The translations under genes and the position numbers were made by a program. The notes beneath the pieces were generated by a model, which searched no databases, was not told the origin of the DNA, and saw only the letters and a program-made list of their open reading frames with translations. A DNA stretch of 64,000 bases, taken from NCBI GenBank assembly GCA_030913385.1, contig CP133159.1, forward strand, positions 3,618,584 to 3,682,583. The letters are read 5' to 3'. Source of the stretch: Cytophagaceae bacterium ABcell3 (GTDB taxonomy: Bacteria > Bacteroidota > Bacteroidia > Cytophagales > Cytophagaceae). This document shows positions 44,576-53,800 of the stretch, in pieces; position 1 is the first letter of the stretch; every line of letters begins with the position of its first letter.

Positions 44576-44614
44576 CTTTAATCTTTTAAAGGGTTAAAAA
44601 ACTGATTACTTACA

Positions 44615-45970
44615 ATGGGAAGAAAACTATTACTGGAAAACATTCATATTCCCGGTATAAGAAACTATGATACCTACCGTGCAAACGGCGGATACCGGTC
44701 AGTAGAAAAAGCACTGAAAACCATGTCTCCTGAGGAGATTATGGAAGAAGTTAAAAAGTCCGGTTTAAGAGGCCGAGGCGGAGCAGGCTTCCCTACTGGT
44801 ATGAAATGGAGTTTCCTTGACAGAAAATCTGATAAACCAAGGTATCTCGTTTGTAATGCAGACGAAAGTGAACCTGGAACATTTAAGGACCGTTACCTTA
44901 TGGAGTTTATCCCTCACTTACTTATTGAGGGCTTAATAGTTTCCAGCTTTTCACTAGGCGCAAATACAACTTATATATATATAAGAGGAGAATATAGGTG
45001 GATCGTCGATATTCTCGAAAAAGCTATCGCAGAAGCAAAAAATGCTGGCTTTTTGGGCAAAAATATCCTAGGCAGTGGATTTGACCTAGAAATATATGTA
45101 CATCCGGGAGCCGGCGCTTACATTTGTGGCGAAGAAACTGCACTTATAGAGTCTCTGGAAGGTAAAAGGGGTAACCCTAGAATGAAACCTCCTTTCCCAG
45201 CAATATCAGGTCTTTATAACTGCCCTACTGTTGTCAATAATGTAGAAACACTTGCTGCAGTAGCCCCAATTATCAATATTGGTGGTGAAGAATATGCAAA
45301 AATTGGTGTTGGAAGGAGTACTGGTACTAAGCTAATCTCGGCATGCGGAAACATCAACAATCCAGGTGTCTATGAAATCGAGCTTGGCTTGCCTGTAGAT
45401 GAGTTTTTAAATTCAGATGAATATTGCGGAGGTATCCGAAAAGGACACCGTCTAAAAGCAGTAGTTCCAGGTGGCTCTTCTGTACCGATCGTACCAGCAG
45501 ACCTATTTTATAAGACAGCCGAAGGCGAAGACAGACTTATGTCTTATGAATCACTTTCAGAAGGCGGATTTGCAAGCGGTACAATGCTAGGTTCTGGAGG
45601 CTTTATTGCCATGGACGAAACGGTATGTATCGTAAGGAACCTTTGGAACTTTACAAGATTCTACCACCACGAATCTTGTGGACAGTGTAGCCCTTGTCGC
45701 GAAGGAACTGGATGGATGGAAAAAGTATTGCACAGGCTAGAGCATGGACATGGACACATGCACGACATCGACCTACTTGTTGAAGTTGCCAAGAAAATTG
45801 AAGGACATACCATCTGTCCTTTAGGAGATGCTGCTGCATGGCCAGTAGCAAGTGCTATAAGACACTTCAGAGAAGAATTTGAGTATCATGCCAAATACCC
45901 TGAAAAAGTAGCAGGTAGCCGTTACGCTCATCTGGACGATTATAAAAAAGATTTAAACCCGGTATTATAA
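44615..45970 (+). CDS. nuoF: NADH-quinone oxidoreductase subunit F
   Basis: NuoF (51-kDa) binds NADH and FMN and the [4Fe-4S] cluster N3. The glycine-rich nucleotide loop [16 protein letters not shown] is near residue 50, and the FMN-binding [15 protein letters not shown] is near 77. The cluster ligands are in [15 protein letters not shown] (about 352) and in the later [12 protein letters not shown]. Length is 451. Its stop and the nuoG start share one base (TAATG at 45968), so translation is coupled. Confidence 0.98.
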   Translation: MGRKLLLENIHIPGIRNYDTYRANGGYRSVEKALKTMSPEEIMEEVKKSGLRGRGGAGFPTGMKWSFLDRKSDKPRYLVCNADESEPGTFKDRYLMEFIPHLLIEGLIVSSFSLGANTTYIYIRGEYRWIVDILEKAIAEAKNAGFLGKNILGSGFDLEIYVHPGAGAYICGEETALIESLEGKRGNPRMKPPFPAISGLYNCPTVVNNVETLAAVAPIINIGGEEYAKIGVGRSTGTKLISACGNINNPGVYEIELGLPVDEFLNSDEYCGGIRKGHRLKAVVPGGSSVPIVPADLFYKTAEGEDRLMSYESLSEGGFASGTMLGSGGFIAMDETVCIVRNLWNFTRFYHHESCGQCSPCREGTGWMEKVLHRLEHGHGHMHDIDLLVEVAKKIEGHTICPLGDAAAWPVASAIRHFREEFEYHAKYPEKVAGSRYAHLDDYKKDLNPVL

Positions 45971-46914
45971 TGAAGGTAACCATAGACAATATTGAACTAG
46001 AGGTAGAACCGGGGACCACCATACTAAATGCCGCCAGAAAAATAGGCGGAGCTGTGGTTCCTCCTGCCATGTGTTACTACTCAAAACTTGAAGGAAGCGG
46101 AGGAAAATGCCGTACCTGCCTTGTAAAGGTTACAAAAGGTTCGGAAAAAGACCCTCGCCCTATGCCTAAGCTAGTACCATCCTGCTCTACTATGGTAATG
46201 GACGGTATGGTTGTGCAAAATATAACTTCTCCCGACGTAGTTGAATCAAGAAAGGCTATTACGGAGTTTCTTCTTATCAACCACCCGCTAGACTGCCCTA
46301 TCTGTGACCAAGCTGGGGAATGTCACCTACAAGATTTAGCTTTTGAACACGGTGTGGCAAAAACAAGGTATGAAGAAGAGAGAAGAACTTTTGAAAAAGT
46401 AGACCTTGGCGATAAAATCCAGCTTCATATGACACGCTGTATCTTATGTTACAGATGTGTATATACGGCAGATCAAATTACAGAAAAAAGGGTACACGGT
46501 GTACTTAAGAGAGGTGACTCTGCCGAAATTGGTACATATATAAAAAATGCCATTGATAATGACTTTTCTGGCAATGTTATTGACGTATGTCCGGTGGGCG
46601 CCCTTACTGACAAAACATTTAGGTTTAAAAGCCGTGTTTGGTTCCTTAAGCCAATGGATGCCCATAGAGACTGTGACAAATGCTGTGGCAAAACTGTTGT
46701 TTGGATGCATGGAAATGAAATTTACAGGGTAACAGGTAGAAAAGATCAATATGGCGAAGTAGATGAATTTATTTGCAACGAATGCCGTTTTGAAAAGAAA
46801 AAACCTGAAGACTGGACAATTGAAGGACCAAGAAAGATAGACAGGCACTCGGTAATTTCTCAAAACCACTACAGAGTTATAGCTAATTCCGGACAAAAAA
46901 AGATCACGAAATAA
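45970..46914 (+). CDS. nuoG: NADH-quinone oxidoreductase subunit G, short form
   Basis: NuoG passes electrons from NuoF along a chain of iron-sulfur clusters. Present are the [2Fe-2S] ligands Cys35, Cys47, Cys50 and Cys72; the His/Cys [4Fe-4S] ligands His105, Cys109, Cys112 and Cys118; and a second [4Fe-4S] set, Cys157, Cys160, Cys163 and Cys207. Further cysteines at 235, 238, 239, 269 and 272 belong to the start of the molybdopterin-like region. The chain stops at 314 residues, whereas the enterobacterial form is about 900, so the molybdopterin-type domain is missing. The next gene starts directly after the stop, so this is a natural end, not a frameshift. Confidence 0.93.
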   Translation: MKVTIDNIELEVEPGTTILNAARKIGGAVVPPAMCYYSKLEGSGGKCRTCLVKVTKGSEKDPRPMPKLVPSCSTMVMDGMVVQNITSPDVVESRKAITEFLLINHPLDCPICDQAGECHLQDLAFEHGVAKTRYEEERRTFEKVDLGDKIQLHMTRCILCYRCVYTADQITEKRVHGVLKRGDSAEIGTYIKNAIDNDFSGNVIDVCPVGALTDKTFRFKSRVWFLKPMDAHRDCDKCCGKTVVWMHGNEIYRVTGRKDQYGEVDEFICNECRFEKKKPEDWTIEGPRKIDRHSVISQNHYRVIANSGQKKITK

Positions 46915-47955
46915 ATGGACGTTTTTGTAATTGACAAACTGATACTGATCGTTGTTGTATTTACCTTTTCTCTGGTAGTGGCAATGTACAGTACACTCGC
47001 AGAAAGAAAAGTAGCAGGCTTTATCCAAGACAGGCTTGGACCAAACCGGGCGGGTATATTTGGTATCCTACAGCCATTGGCTGATGGAACAAAGTTCTTC
47101 TTCAAAGAAGAAATTATCCCCTCTTCGGCCAACAAAGCGCTATTTATATTAGGCCCTTCCCTTTCCATGTTAACAGCATGTATGACGAGTGCTGTAATTC
47201 CATGGGGTAGAGACCTTCAACTGTTTGGTAGAGAAATATCCTTACAAATAGCAGATATCAATATAGGTTTACTGTATATTTTTGCGGTAGTTTCTATTGG
47301 TGTATATGGTATCATGATTGGTGGCTGGGCGTCTAACAACAAGTTCTCTTTGTTAGGTGCTATCAGAGCATCTTCTCAAATGATCAGCTATGAAATTGCT
47401 ATGGGTCTTTCCCTAATAGCACTTGTTATGACCACCAACTCTTTAGCTATGAGCGAAATTGTTGGAATTCAAGAAGGAACAATATTTGGAATATCAGGAG
47501 CCAGGTGGAATATTATTTATCAACCATTAGGTTTCCTTATCTTCTTTATCTGTGCTTTAGCTGAATGTAACAGAACTCCATTTGACCTTCCAGAGAGTGA
47601 AGCGGAACTTGTAGGTGGATACCATACAGAATATAGTAGTATGAAGCTTGGGCTTTATTTGTTTGCTGAATATATCAACATGTTTATTTCAGCAGCGATT
47701 ATGGCAGCAATCTACTTTGGTGGATATACCTTCCCTTTCATGGACCAACTAGGGTTATCTCACAATCTAGTCGTTATTCTAGGTGTACTAGTATTCATTG
47801 CTAAAATATTCTTCTTTATTTTCCTTTTCATGTGGATCAGATGGACGCTACCGAGGTTCCGTTACGACCAGTTAATGACCCTAGGATGGAAAATATTAAT
47901 TCCTTTGGCACTTCTAAACATTATTGCCACAGGGGTAGGAATCATTATCTTTTAA
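46915..47955 (+). CDS. nuoH: NADH-quinone oxidoreductase subunit H
   Basis: NuoH is the membrane subunit at the junction of the two arms and lines the quinone channel. It has about eight membrane segments and the conserved loops AERKVAGFIQDRLGPNRAG (about 29-47) and LAECNRTPFDLPESEAELVGGY (about 216-237), which carry the acidic residues of the E-channel. Length is 346. The start abuts the nuoG stop. Confidence 0.98.
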   Translation: MDVFVIDKLILIVVVFTFSLVVAMYSTLAERKVAGFIQDRLGPNRAGIFGILQPLADGTKFFFKEEIIPSSANKALFILGPSLSMLTACMTSAVIPWGRDLQLFGREISLQIADINIGLLYIFAVVSIGVYGIMIGGWASNNKFSLLGAIRASSQMISYEIAMGLSLIALVMTTNSLAMSEIVGIQEGTIFGISGARWNIIYQPLGFLIFFICALAECNRTPFDLPESEAELVGGYHTEYSSMKLGLYLFAEYINMFISAAIMAAIYFGGYTFPFMDQLGLSHNLVVILGVLVFIAKIFFFIFLFMWIRWTLPRFRYDQLMTLGWKILIPLALLNIIATGVGIIIF

Positions 47956-47976
47956 ATTATTTAAATAACTGAATCT

Positions 47977-48507
47977 ATGTATTCATTATCAAATAAGGCA
48001 AAACAGGTCTCCAAAAAGGAAATGACATTGTCGGAAAAATTATACCTTCCGGCAATATTCCAAGGAATGGCCATTACCATAAAGCACTTCTTTAAAAAGA
48101 AGCCTACCATACAGTACCCAGAGCAAAAACGGGACTTTAGTATGATCTATAGGGGAAAGCACATTCTCAAAAGAGATGAGGAAGGGCGTGAAAACTGTAC
48201 AGCCTGTGGTCTATGTGCTGTTTCATGTCCTGCCGAGGCTATTACCATAGAATCTGCTGAAAGGCAAAAAGGAGAAGAACACCTTTATAGAGAAGAGAAA
48301 TATGCAAAAAGGTATGAAATAAACATGCTTAGATGCATATTCTGTGGACTCTGTGAAGAATCTTGTCCGAAAGATGCGATTTACCTTACTGAGGAACTAG
48401 CACCGGCAAACTATGACCGCTCTGATTTCATCTTTGGCAAGGACAAACTTGTCCAGCCTCTTGGAACCAGCGCTCATCCTAAAACATATAAACCGTATAA
48501 AAAGTAA
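47977..48507 (+). CDS. nuoI: NADH-quinone oxidoreductase subunit I
   Basis: NuoI carries two [4Fe-4S] clusters (N6a and N6b) between NuoG and NuoB. Two ferredoxin motifs are clear: CTACGLCAVSCPAEAI (about 73-88) and CIFCGLCEESCPKDAI (about 112-127). The N-terminal amphipathic region (FQGMAITIKHFF) contacts the membrane. Length is 176. It is 2 bases before nuoJ. Confidence 0.98.
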   Translation: MYSLSNKAKQVSKKEMTLSEKLYLPAIFQGMAITIKHFFKKKPTIQYPEQKRDFSMIYRGKHILKRDEEGRENCTACGLCAVSCPAEAITIESAERQKGEEHLYREEKYAKRYEINMLRCIFCGLCEESCPKDAIYLTEELAPANYDRSDFIFGKDKLVQPLGTSAHPKTYKPYKK

Positions 48508-48509
48508 AA

Positions 48510-49013
48510 ATGGATCAGATAATATTTTTGGTACTTTCAATTCTTTCTGTCGGAGGTGCACTTGCAGTTGTATTTTCCCGTAACCCGGTATACAGTGTAT
48601 TGTTCTTGGTTCTGACATTTTTCTCCATTGCAGGTCACTTTGTAATGATGAATGCCCAATTCTTGGCCATTGTACACATCATTATCTATGCAGGAGCTGT
48701 AATGGTGTTGTTCCTGTTTGTAATCATGCTCCTAAACCTCAATAAGTCGTCCAACCCTGAACAATCGTTCATGGTCAAGCTCTCCGGAGCCATTTCGGGA
48801 GGCTTACTGCTTTTAGCACTGCTTGGAGCTTTTAGAGGTCTCGAGGAAACACCTGTTGAAGCTGTTATGGATTCAGAAGCTGGTCTTGTTAGCAACTTGG
48901 GAAGGGTGTTGTTCACCGATTTCATACTCCCTTTTGAGGTTTCAGCTGTATTATTCCTTTCTGCAATGATAGGAGCTGTTATGTTGGGTAAGAAAAACTT
49001 AAAAGAACATTAA
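48510..49013 (+). CDS. nuoJ: NADH-quinone oxidoreductase subunit J
   Basis: NuoJ is a five-helix membrane subunit of complex I. The conserved segment HFVMMNAQFLAIVHIIIYAGAVMVLFLFVIMLLN (about 47-80) includes the pi-bulge helix region of this family. The final helix ends LGKKNLKEH. Length is 167. It is 7 bases before nuoK. Confidence 0.96.
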   Translation: MDQIIFLVLSILSVGGALAVVFSRNPVYSVLFLVLTFFSIAGHFVMMNAQFLAIVHIIIYAGAVMVLFLFVIMLLNLNKSSNPEQSFMVKLSGAISGGLLLLALLGAFRGLEETPVEAVMDSEAGLVSNLGRVLFTDFILPFEVSAVLFLSAMIGAVMLGKKNLKEH

Positions 49014-49020
49014 TAAAGAT

Positions 49021-49344
49021 ATGGACGCACTTCAACCCTTATTTTTCTCGCTAAACAACTATATACTTCTGGCTACTATCTTATTTACGATAGGTGTAAT
49101 AGGAATACTGATCAGGAGAAACATGATTATTGTTTTCATGTGTATTGAATTAATGTTAAATGCGGTAAACCTATTGCTTGTAGCTTTCTCTGTCCATCAT
49201 GGCGATGCGTCGGGTCAGGTTTTTGTATTCTTTATTATGGCAGTGGCTGCGGCTGAGATTACAGTCGGATTGGCTATACTTGTTATGATCTATCGAAATA
49301 CTGGATCCGTAAATATCAATACCCTCAGTAAGCTTAGATGGTAA
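49021..49344 (+). CDS. nuoK: NADH-quinone oxidoreductase subunit K
   Basis: NuoK has three membrane helices and two buried glutamates important for proton movement. They are seen in CIELMLNAVNLLLVAFS (about 41-57) and in VAAAEITVGLAILVMIYR (about 77-94). Length (107) is standard. It is the last gene of the first nuo block: a terminator follows within 30 bases, and nuoL is more than 10 kb away. Confidence 0.97.
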   Translation: MDALQPLFFSLNNYILLATILFTIGVIGILIRRNMIIVFMCIELMLNAVNLLLVAFSVHHGDASGQVFVFFIMAVAAAEITVGLAILVMIYRNTGSVNINTLSKLRW

Positions 49345-49371
49345 TAACTCTTACATTCAAGTTAACATAAC

Positions 49372-49402
49372 AAAAAAAGAGAGGCTTCAAGTCTCTCTTT
49401 TT
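49372..49402 (+). terminator. Rho-independent terminator after nuoK
   Basis: AAAAAAGAGAG and CTCTCTTTTTT form a stem around a short loop, followed by a T-rich run on the plus strand. It lies about 28 bases after the nuoK stop, so the nuoA-K transcript should end here rather than run on to nuoL. Confidence 0.85.
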
Positions 49403-49568
49403 TGCTTTTATTTGAAAGTGTCTAATAGCTGTTTCTATTAGGTTTAAGCTAACGAAAGAGGAACTGTGGTCAAGCAAAGCACTTCTCCCCCATCCCACTA
49501 TGCTCAAACTCACATGGGTATCTTGCTAATATGCCATCATGGACAACGTCCGAATGACACCTGTTAAA

Positions 49569-49730
49569 CCTGAATTATGGGACATATTCGGCATGAGAAG
49601 AAAACAACAATAAATCAGCATTTTGGGGTCGCAAAGCATCGCAGCGCTATGGTTAAGACTAAAAATGAGATCGAAGCAATTGGTTTGAAATTACTTTGTT
49701 GCGCAACAAAAAGTTCTATTGCATCAGGTT
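49569..49730. repeat. Interspersed repeat of about 165 bp, copy B
   Basis: This is the second copy of the repeat at 34705-34873, with roughly three quarters of positions alike by eye. It contains GTCGCAAAGCATCGCAGCGC, CTATGGTTAAG, GATCGAAGCAATTGGTTTGA and GCGCAACAAAAAGTTCTAT. It occupies the gap between the nuoK terminator and the end of the PorP/SprF gene, where no other gene is seen. Confidence 0.75.
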
Positions 49731-50739
49731 AAAATTTAGGGCAAGGTATTCTTTTTTGCTTCTTTTTCTTTCTAAAACCTTGATGTAGATATGTTATATT
49801 TAACTCATGGCTTCCTCCTGTTTGTGCTGGCGATAATCTCGATACAGTAAAGTCATAACTATAGGTAATACTAATACTTTGAAACTTCCACCCTACCAAT
49901 ACAATGGCAGATTCATTGTTTTGCAAGTTTGGGAGATACCGTTTCAGCCATGGGATCCCCCTATACCAAAATCCAGCTATTAATTGGTCATACATTGCAT
50001 AAATGCCCAAATCAACCTGGTCAGACCTTCCTTGAAATTTATACTGGAACGTAGGGGTTATACTAACAGTTTTATTACTTTGGTAACTACCAGCCCTGCT
50101 TTTGTTTAACATAAATTTATATCCTCCAACAAATGAATGTTTTACAGGCAAGCGGCTTTCTTCTCCTATAAAAGACTGGTTCGGGTTGTTCATATGGTGG
50201 CTTGAATAACCAAACCAGAATCGATCAGAATATAAAATTCCTCCAGAGGCCACACTAATAAAATGAGTCATAGGGTTCCCTGTATTGTTCAAGTAAATAT
50301 TGCCCATATCATCTATCTGATTGGAGAAGTACAGATTTGAATAATTAAGAAGTCTGGAAATATATGTTAATTGCACCCCAGGTCTAAAAGAGAGGTTGTC
50401 CAAAATATGTAATTCATAGGAGTACATGGCAGCTACTTCATTGGAGGAAATCGTATTATCTCCTTGAATATCTCTTATAGCATAAAAACCTACTCCACTT
50501 TTATACGTATCAAAATAAGTATCTGCTGAGAAGTAAGAAGTAATATATCTTGCTTCTAATCGTGGCCATTGCAGCCGCTGATGAAAAATCCCTCTGGTCT
50601 GATGAGCACTTCCTGCAAAACCTGGATTTAAGTAGGGAGAAGCGGCATAAAACTGTGAAAATTGAATATCCTGACCTTTTACCTTTTCTGGTAAGAAAAA
50701 AGAAGCCAATAAAAGCACCAAGGATAATCTAAACTTCAT
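49729..50739 (-). CDS. PorP/SprF family type IX secretion membrane protein
   Basis: PorP/SprF proteins are outer-membrane barrel partners that each support secretion or surface anchoring of a particular large T9SS substrate. The signal peptide runs to KVKGQ. The family opening DIQFSQFYAASPYLNPGFAG follows immediately, and later blocks (VASGGILYSDRFWFGYSSHHMNNPNQSF, then VGGYKFML) are typical. The ATG at 50739 is used because the codon three triplets upstream is GTG. It is divergent from the giant adhesin gene, with 119 bases between them. Its partner is therefore most likely that adhesin, as with SprF and SprB in Flavobacterium. Confidence 0.92.
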   Translation of the reverse strand: MKFRLSLVLLLASFFLPEKVKGQDIQFSQFYAASPYLNPGFAGSAHQTRGIFHQRLQWPRLEARYITSYFSADTYFDTYKSGVGFYAIRDIQGDNTISSNEVAAMYSYELHILDNLSFRPGVQLTYISRLLNYSNLYFSNQIDDMGNIYLNNTGNPMTHFISVASGGILYSDRFWFGYSSHHMNNPNQSFIGEESRLPVKHSFVGGYKFMLNKSRAGSYQSNKTVSITPTFQYKFQGRSDQVDLGIYAMYDQLIAGFWYRGIPWLKRYLPNLQNNESAIVLVGWKFQSISITYSYDFTVSRLSPAQTGGSHELNITYLHQGFRKKKKQKRIPCPKF

Positions 50740-50858
50740 TTTATTCACAGATATAAAAATAAGCTAAAACAAAGTATACTTAAAAACATATAATAAGTTG
50801 CAAGAATATTTATATTTTAGATCTTTAGCATATTAATACTGGATTAGATTGCTTAAAT

Positions 50859-53800
50859 ATGCACAAGTCATCTTATATATTAAGTTTATTAATATTCATT
50901 GGCTTACTATATAACCCATATGGTAGCTTTTCCCAGTCGTGTGATGCTACTACACCATCTTATGAGGTAGACCTGACAGGAATCCCTGACAGTATGTGGA
51001 TTAGCCCTAATGGAGCTAGAAGGGGTGTATGCTGTGGATACAATGGGGGGCCGCCAGATAATTATAGGTGTGTTGAGTTTTGGCTCACATTGGATGAAGG
51101 CGCACAAGGGATAAATTTCGACATCCATTCTGGTGCAGAACCTGCCGGTGCTATGGGATGGTCCCTGAATTGTGGCCCACTTAACCCGGTAGGAGAAGAT
51201 ATTTGCATTGATGGCTCTGGACCTCACTGGATAACTTTTTGCAAGCCAGGAAACAATCCCAACAGATATTCTATACGGTCAATCCCAAAACCATCAGTCT
51301 CCCCACCAACGATTGTAAGTAACTCTTGCGAGTCAGTTTTATCCGCATCTGGCTATCAAACCAATACAATACGATGGACATCTGTTCCTTATGACCCTGA
51401 GCATAATAGCTATTTATCATGTACTGAAAGCTGCAGTACCGTAACAGCCACCTATCAAGAAGGAGCGCCAGAATATGTGGACTATGAGGTAAGCGGTATT
51501 CCAATAGCAGGTTGCGACGAGGAGCCAGTAACCAATATGACAAGGGTATATTTTATTAATGACAAAGAAGCCCAGATTATTCCTGAAGATCCTGTAATAT
51601 GTTATGGTGGTACCGAGGCAACTATAACTGCAGAGGGAATCGGCGGCGCGCCTCCTTACACATACCTATGGAGTACAGGCGAAACCACCCAATCGATTGA
51701 TGTGGGCTTAGGTACATATACTGTGGAAATTTTAGATTCCACCAGTTGCCCTGGTGCTAGTGCAACAGTAACGGTAACAGCTTTTGAGTCTCCTATTGTC
51801 GCAGATGCAGGCTCCGACTTGGTAACTTGCGAAAATAATCCAAGAACGGAAATTCAGGGGCGAATAGAACAAGCTAGTGGAGGTATTTGGTCGGGAGGCC
51901 AAGGAGCTTTTGAACCAGATCCCGAGTCATTGAACATCGTATATCACCCAACAGAACAAGAAATAGCCAGTGGCTCTGTCACACTTACACTGACTTCTAC
52001 AGGCAACAGCGGGTGTCCTCCATCTGAGGATCAAATGACTATTACGTTTACGGATCCTCCAACTGCAAATGCTGGGCCAGACCAAATAGTGTGTAGCAAT
52101 AACCCTGAAATACAATTAAACGGTACCACAACCAATGCAGATGGAAGCATTTGGTCGGGAGGAAATGGTACTTTTATGCCATCTTCCTCATCACCCGATG
52201 CAATATATATTCCTACAGAAGAAGAAATTAGTAATGGAAGCCTCACACTCACCCTGTCCACAGTAGGGGCTGGCAATTGTCTTCCCGTAACAGACGAAGT
52301 TTTGATTACGTTTACCCCAGCCCCAGAAATCCAGGTAGAAGATGTGACTGTCTGTGCCAATAATCCAGAGGCTTCGGTAACTTCGGACATTACTGTTGCC
52401 ACAGGAGTAAGTTGGTCAGGCGGAATGGGTTCCTTCTCAGATATCAATGGCCTAAGCGCCAATTATACCCCTTCACAACAAGAAATTAACAACGGCTCTG
52501 CAAGTATTACCGCTACTACTACAGAAAATGGCAATTGTAGTCCTGTGAGCACAACAGCAACTATTCATATAACCCCGGCACCTACAGTTGATGCAGGAGA
52601 TGACCGCACAGTTTGTGCCAACAATGCTACGATAAACCTGAACGGATCGGTCACGACTGCTACCGGAGGCACATGGAGTGGAGGGTCTGGCAGTTTTTCG
52701 AATGCAGACTCGCTCAATGCCACCTACACGCCTTCTTCACAGGAAACTAACAACCTTGAAGCTATAACCCTCACATTAACTTCAACCGGGAATGGTGACT
52801 GCTTACCCGTCACAGACTACTTAACCATAAATATTACCCCTGCACCAGTAGTGGAAGCAGGGCCTGATATTTACACCTGCGCCAATAACCCTGAAGTAAT
52901 CCTAGACGGAAATGTAGAAAATGCATCTGGTGGCACATGGACAGGAGGCGGAGGCACTTTTTCTCCAGGAAACACTTCACTTACTACAAGCTACACGCCT
53001 TCCGCAATGGAAATAGCCAATCAGGTTTCCTTCTTATTCCTTACAAGTACAGGAAACGGAAACTGCCGTCCAGTGAGGGACACCTTATATTTAATTATAG
53101 AGCCAGCTCCCACTGTTTCTGCAGGAGAAGACCAAACGGTTTGTGCAAACAATGGAACTGTAAATTTAAATGGCAGCTCATCTGGAGCTTCTTCTATTAG
53201 ATGGTCTTCTTCTGGTACAGGTGTTTTTGGTAATATACATCAAGCCTCGACTACTTACACCCCATCTGAAGAAGACATTGCAAACGGGAATGTAGATCTA
53301 ACATTAACTGCTTTCAGAAATCCGTGTGAGCCTGTAGAAAACAGTATGTCTGTAACCATTTTACCATCTCCTATTGTTGATGCAGGATCTGATTATCAAG
53401 CCTGTGCCACAGAAGGCGAAATACCTTTAAATGGTTTAGTCGAAAATGCACAAGGTGGAATTTGGTCTGGCGGGAATGGCACTTTTTCTCCTGATGAAAG
53501 TAATTTGATAACCTCTTACACCCCTTCAACTGAAGATATAAACAACGGCTCGGTCACTCTTACTTTAACCTCCACAGGCAATGGTCTTTGTTTACCAGAA
53601 ACAGATCAGATGAACATCAGTTTGACAGATCCTCCTCAGGCTAATGCGGGTCCAGATCAAACCGTATGTGCCAACAACAGCAGGACATCTCTATCAGGAT
53701 CTGTAACAGGAGCTTCTGGTGGGCGGTGGCTAGGAGGACAAGGGACATTTTCGCCCAACAGGAATACCTTGGGAGCTACATATACCCCCTCTACGTCAGA

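Noticed and set aside
45970..46914. Short NuoG as a frameshifted or truncated pseudogene
   Set aside because: nuoH starts at the next base, all cluster ligands of the retained part are intact, and short NuoG is known in this phylum.
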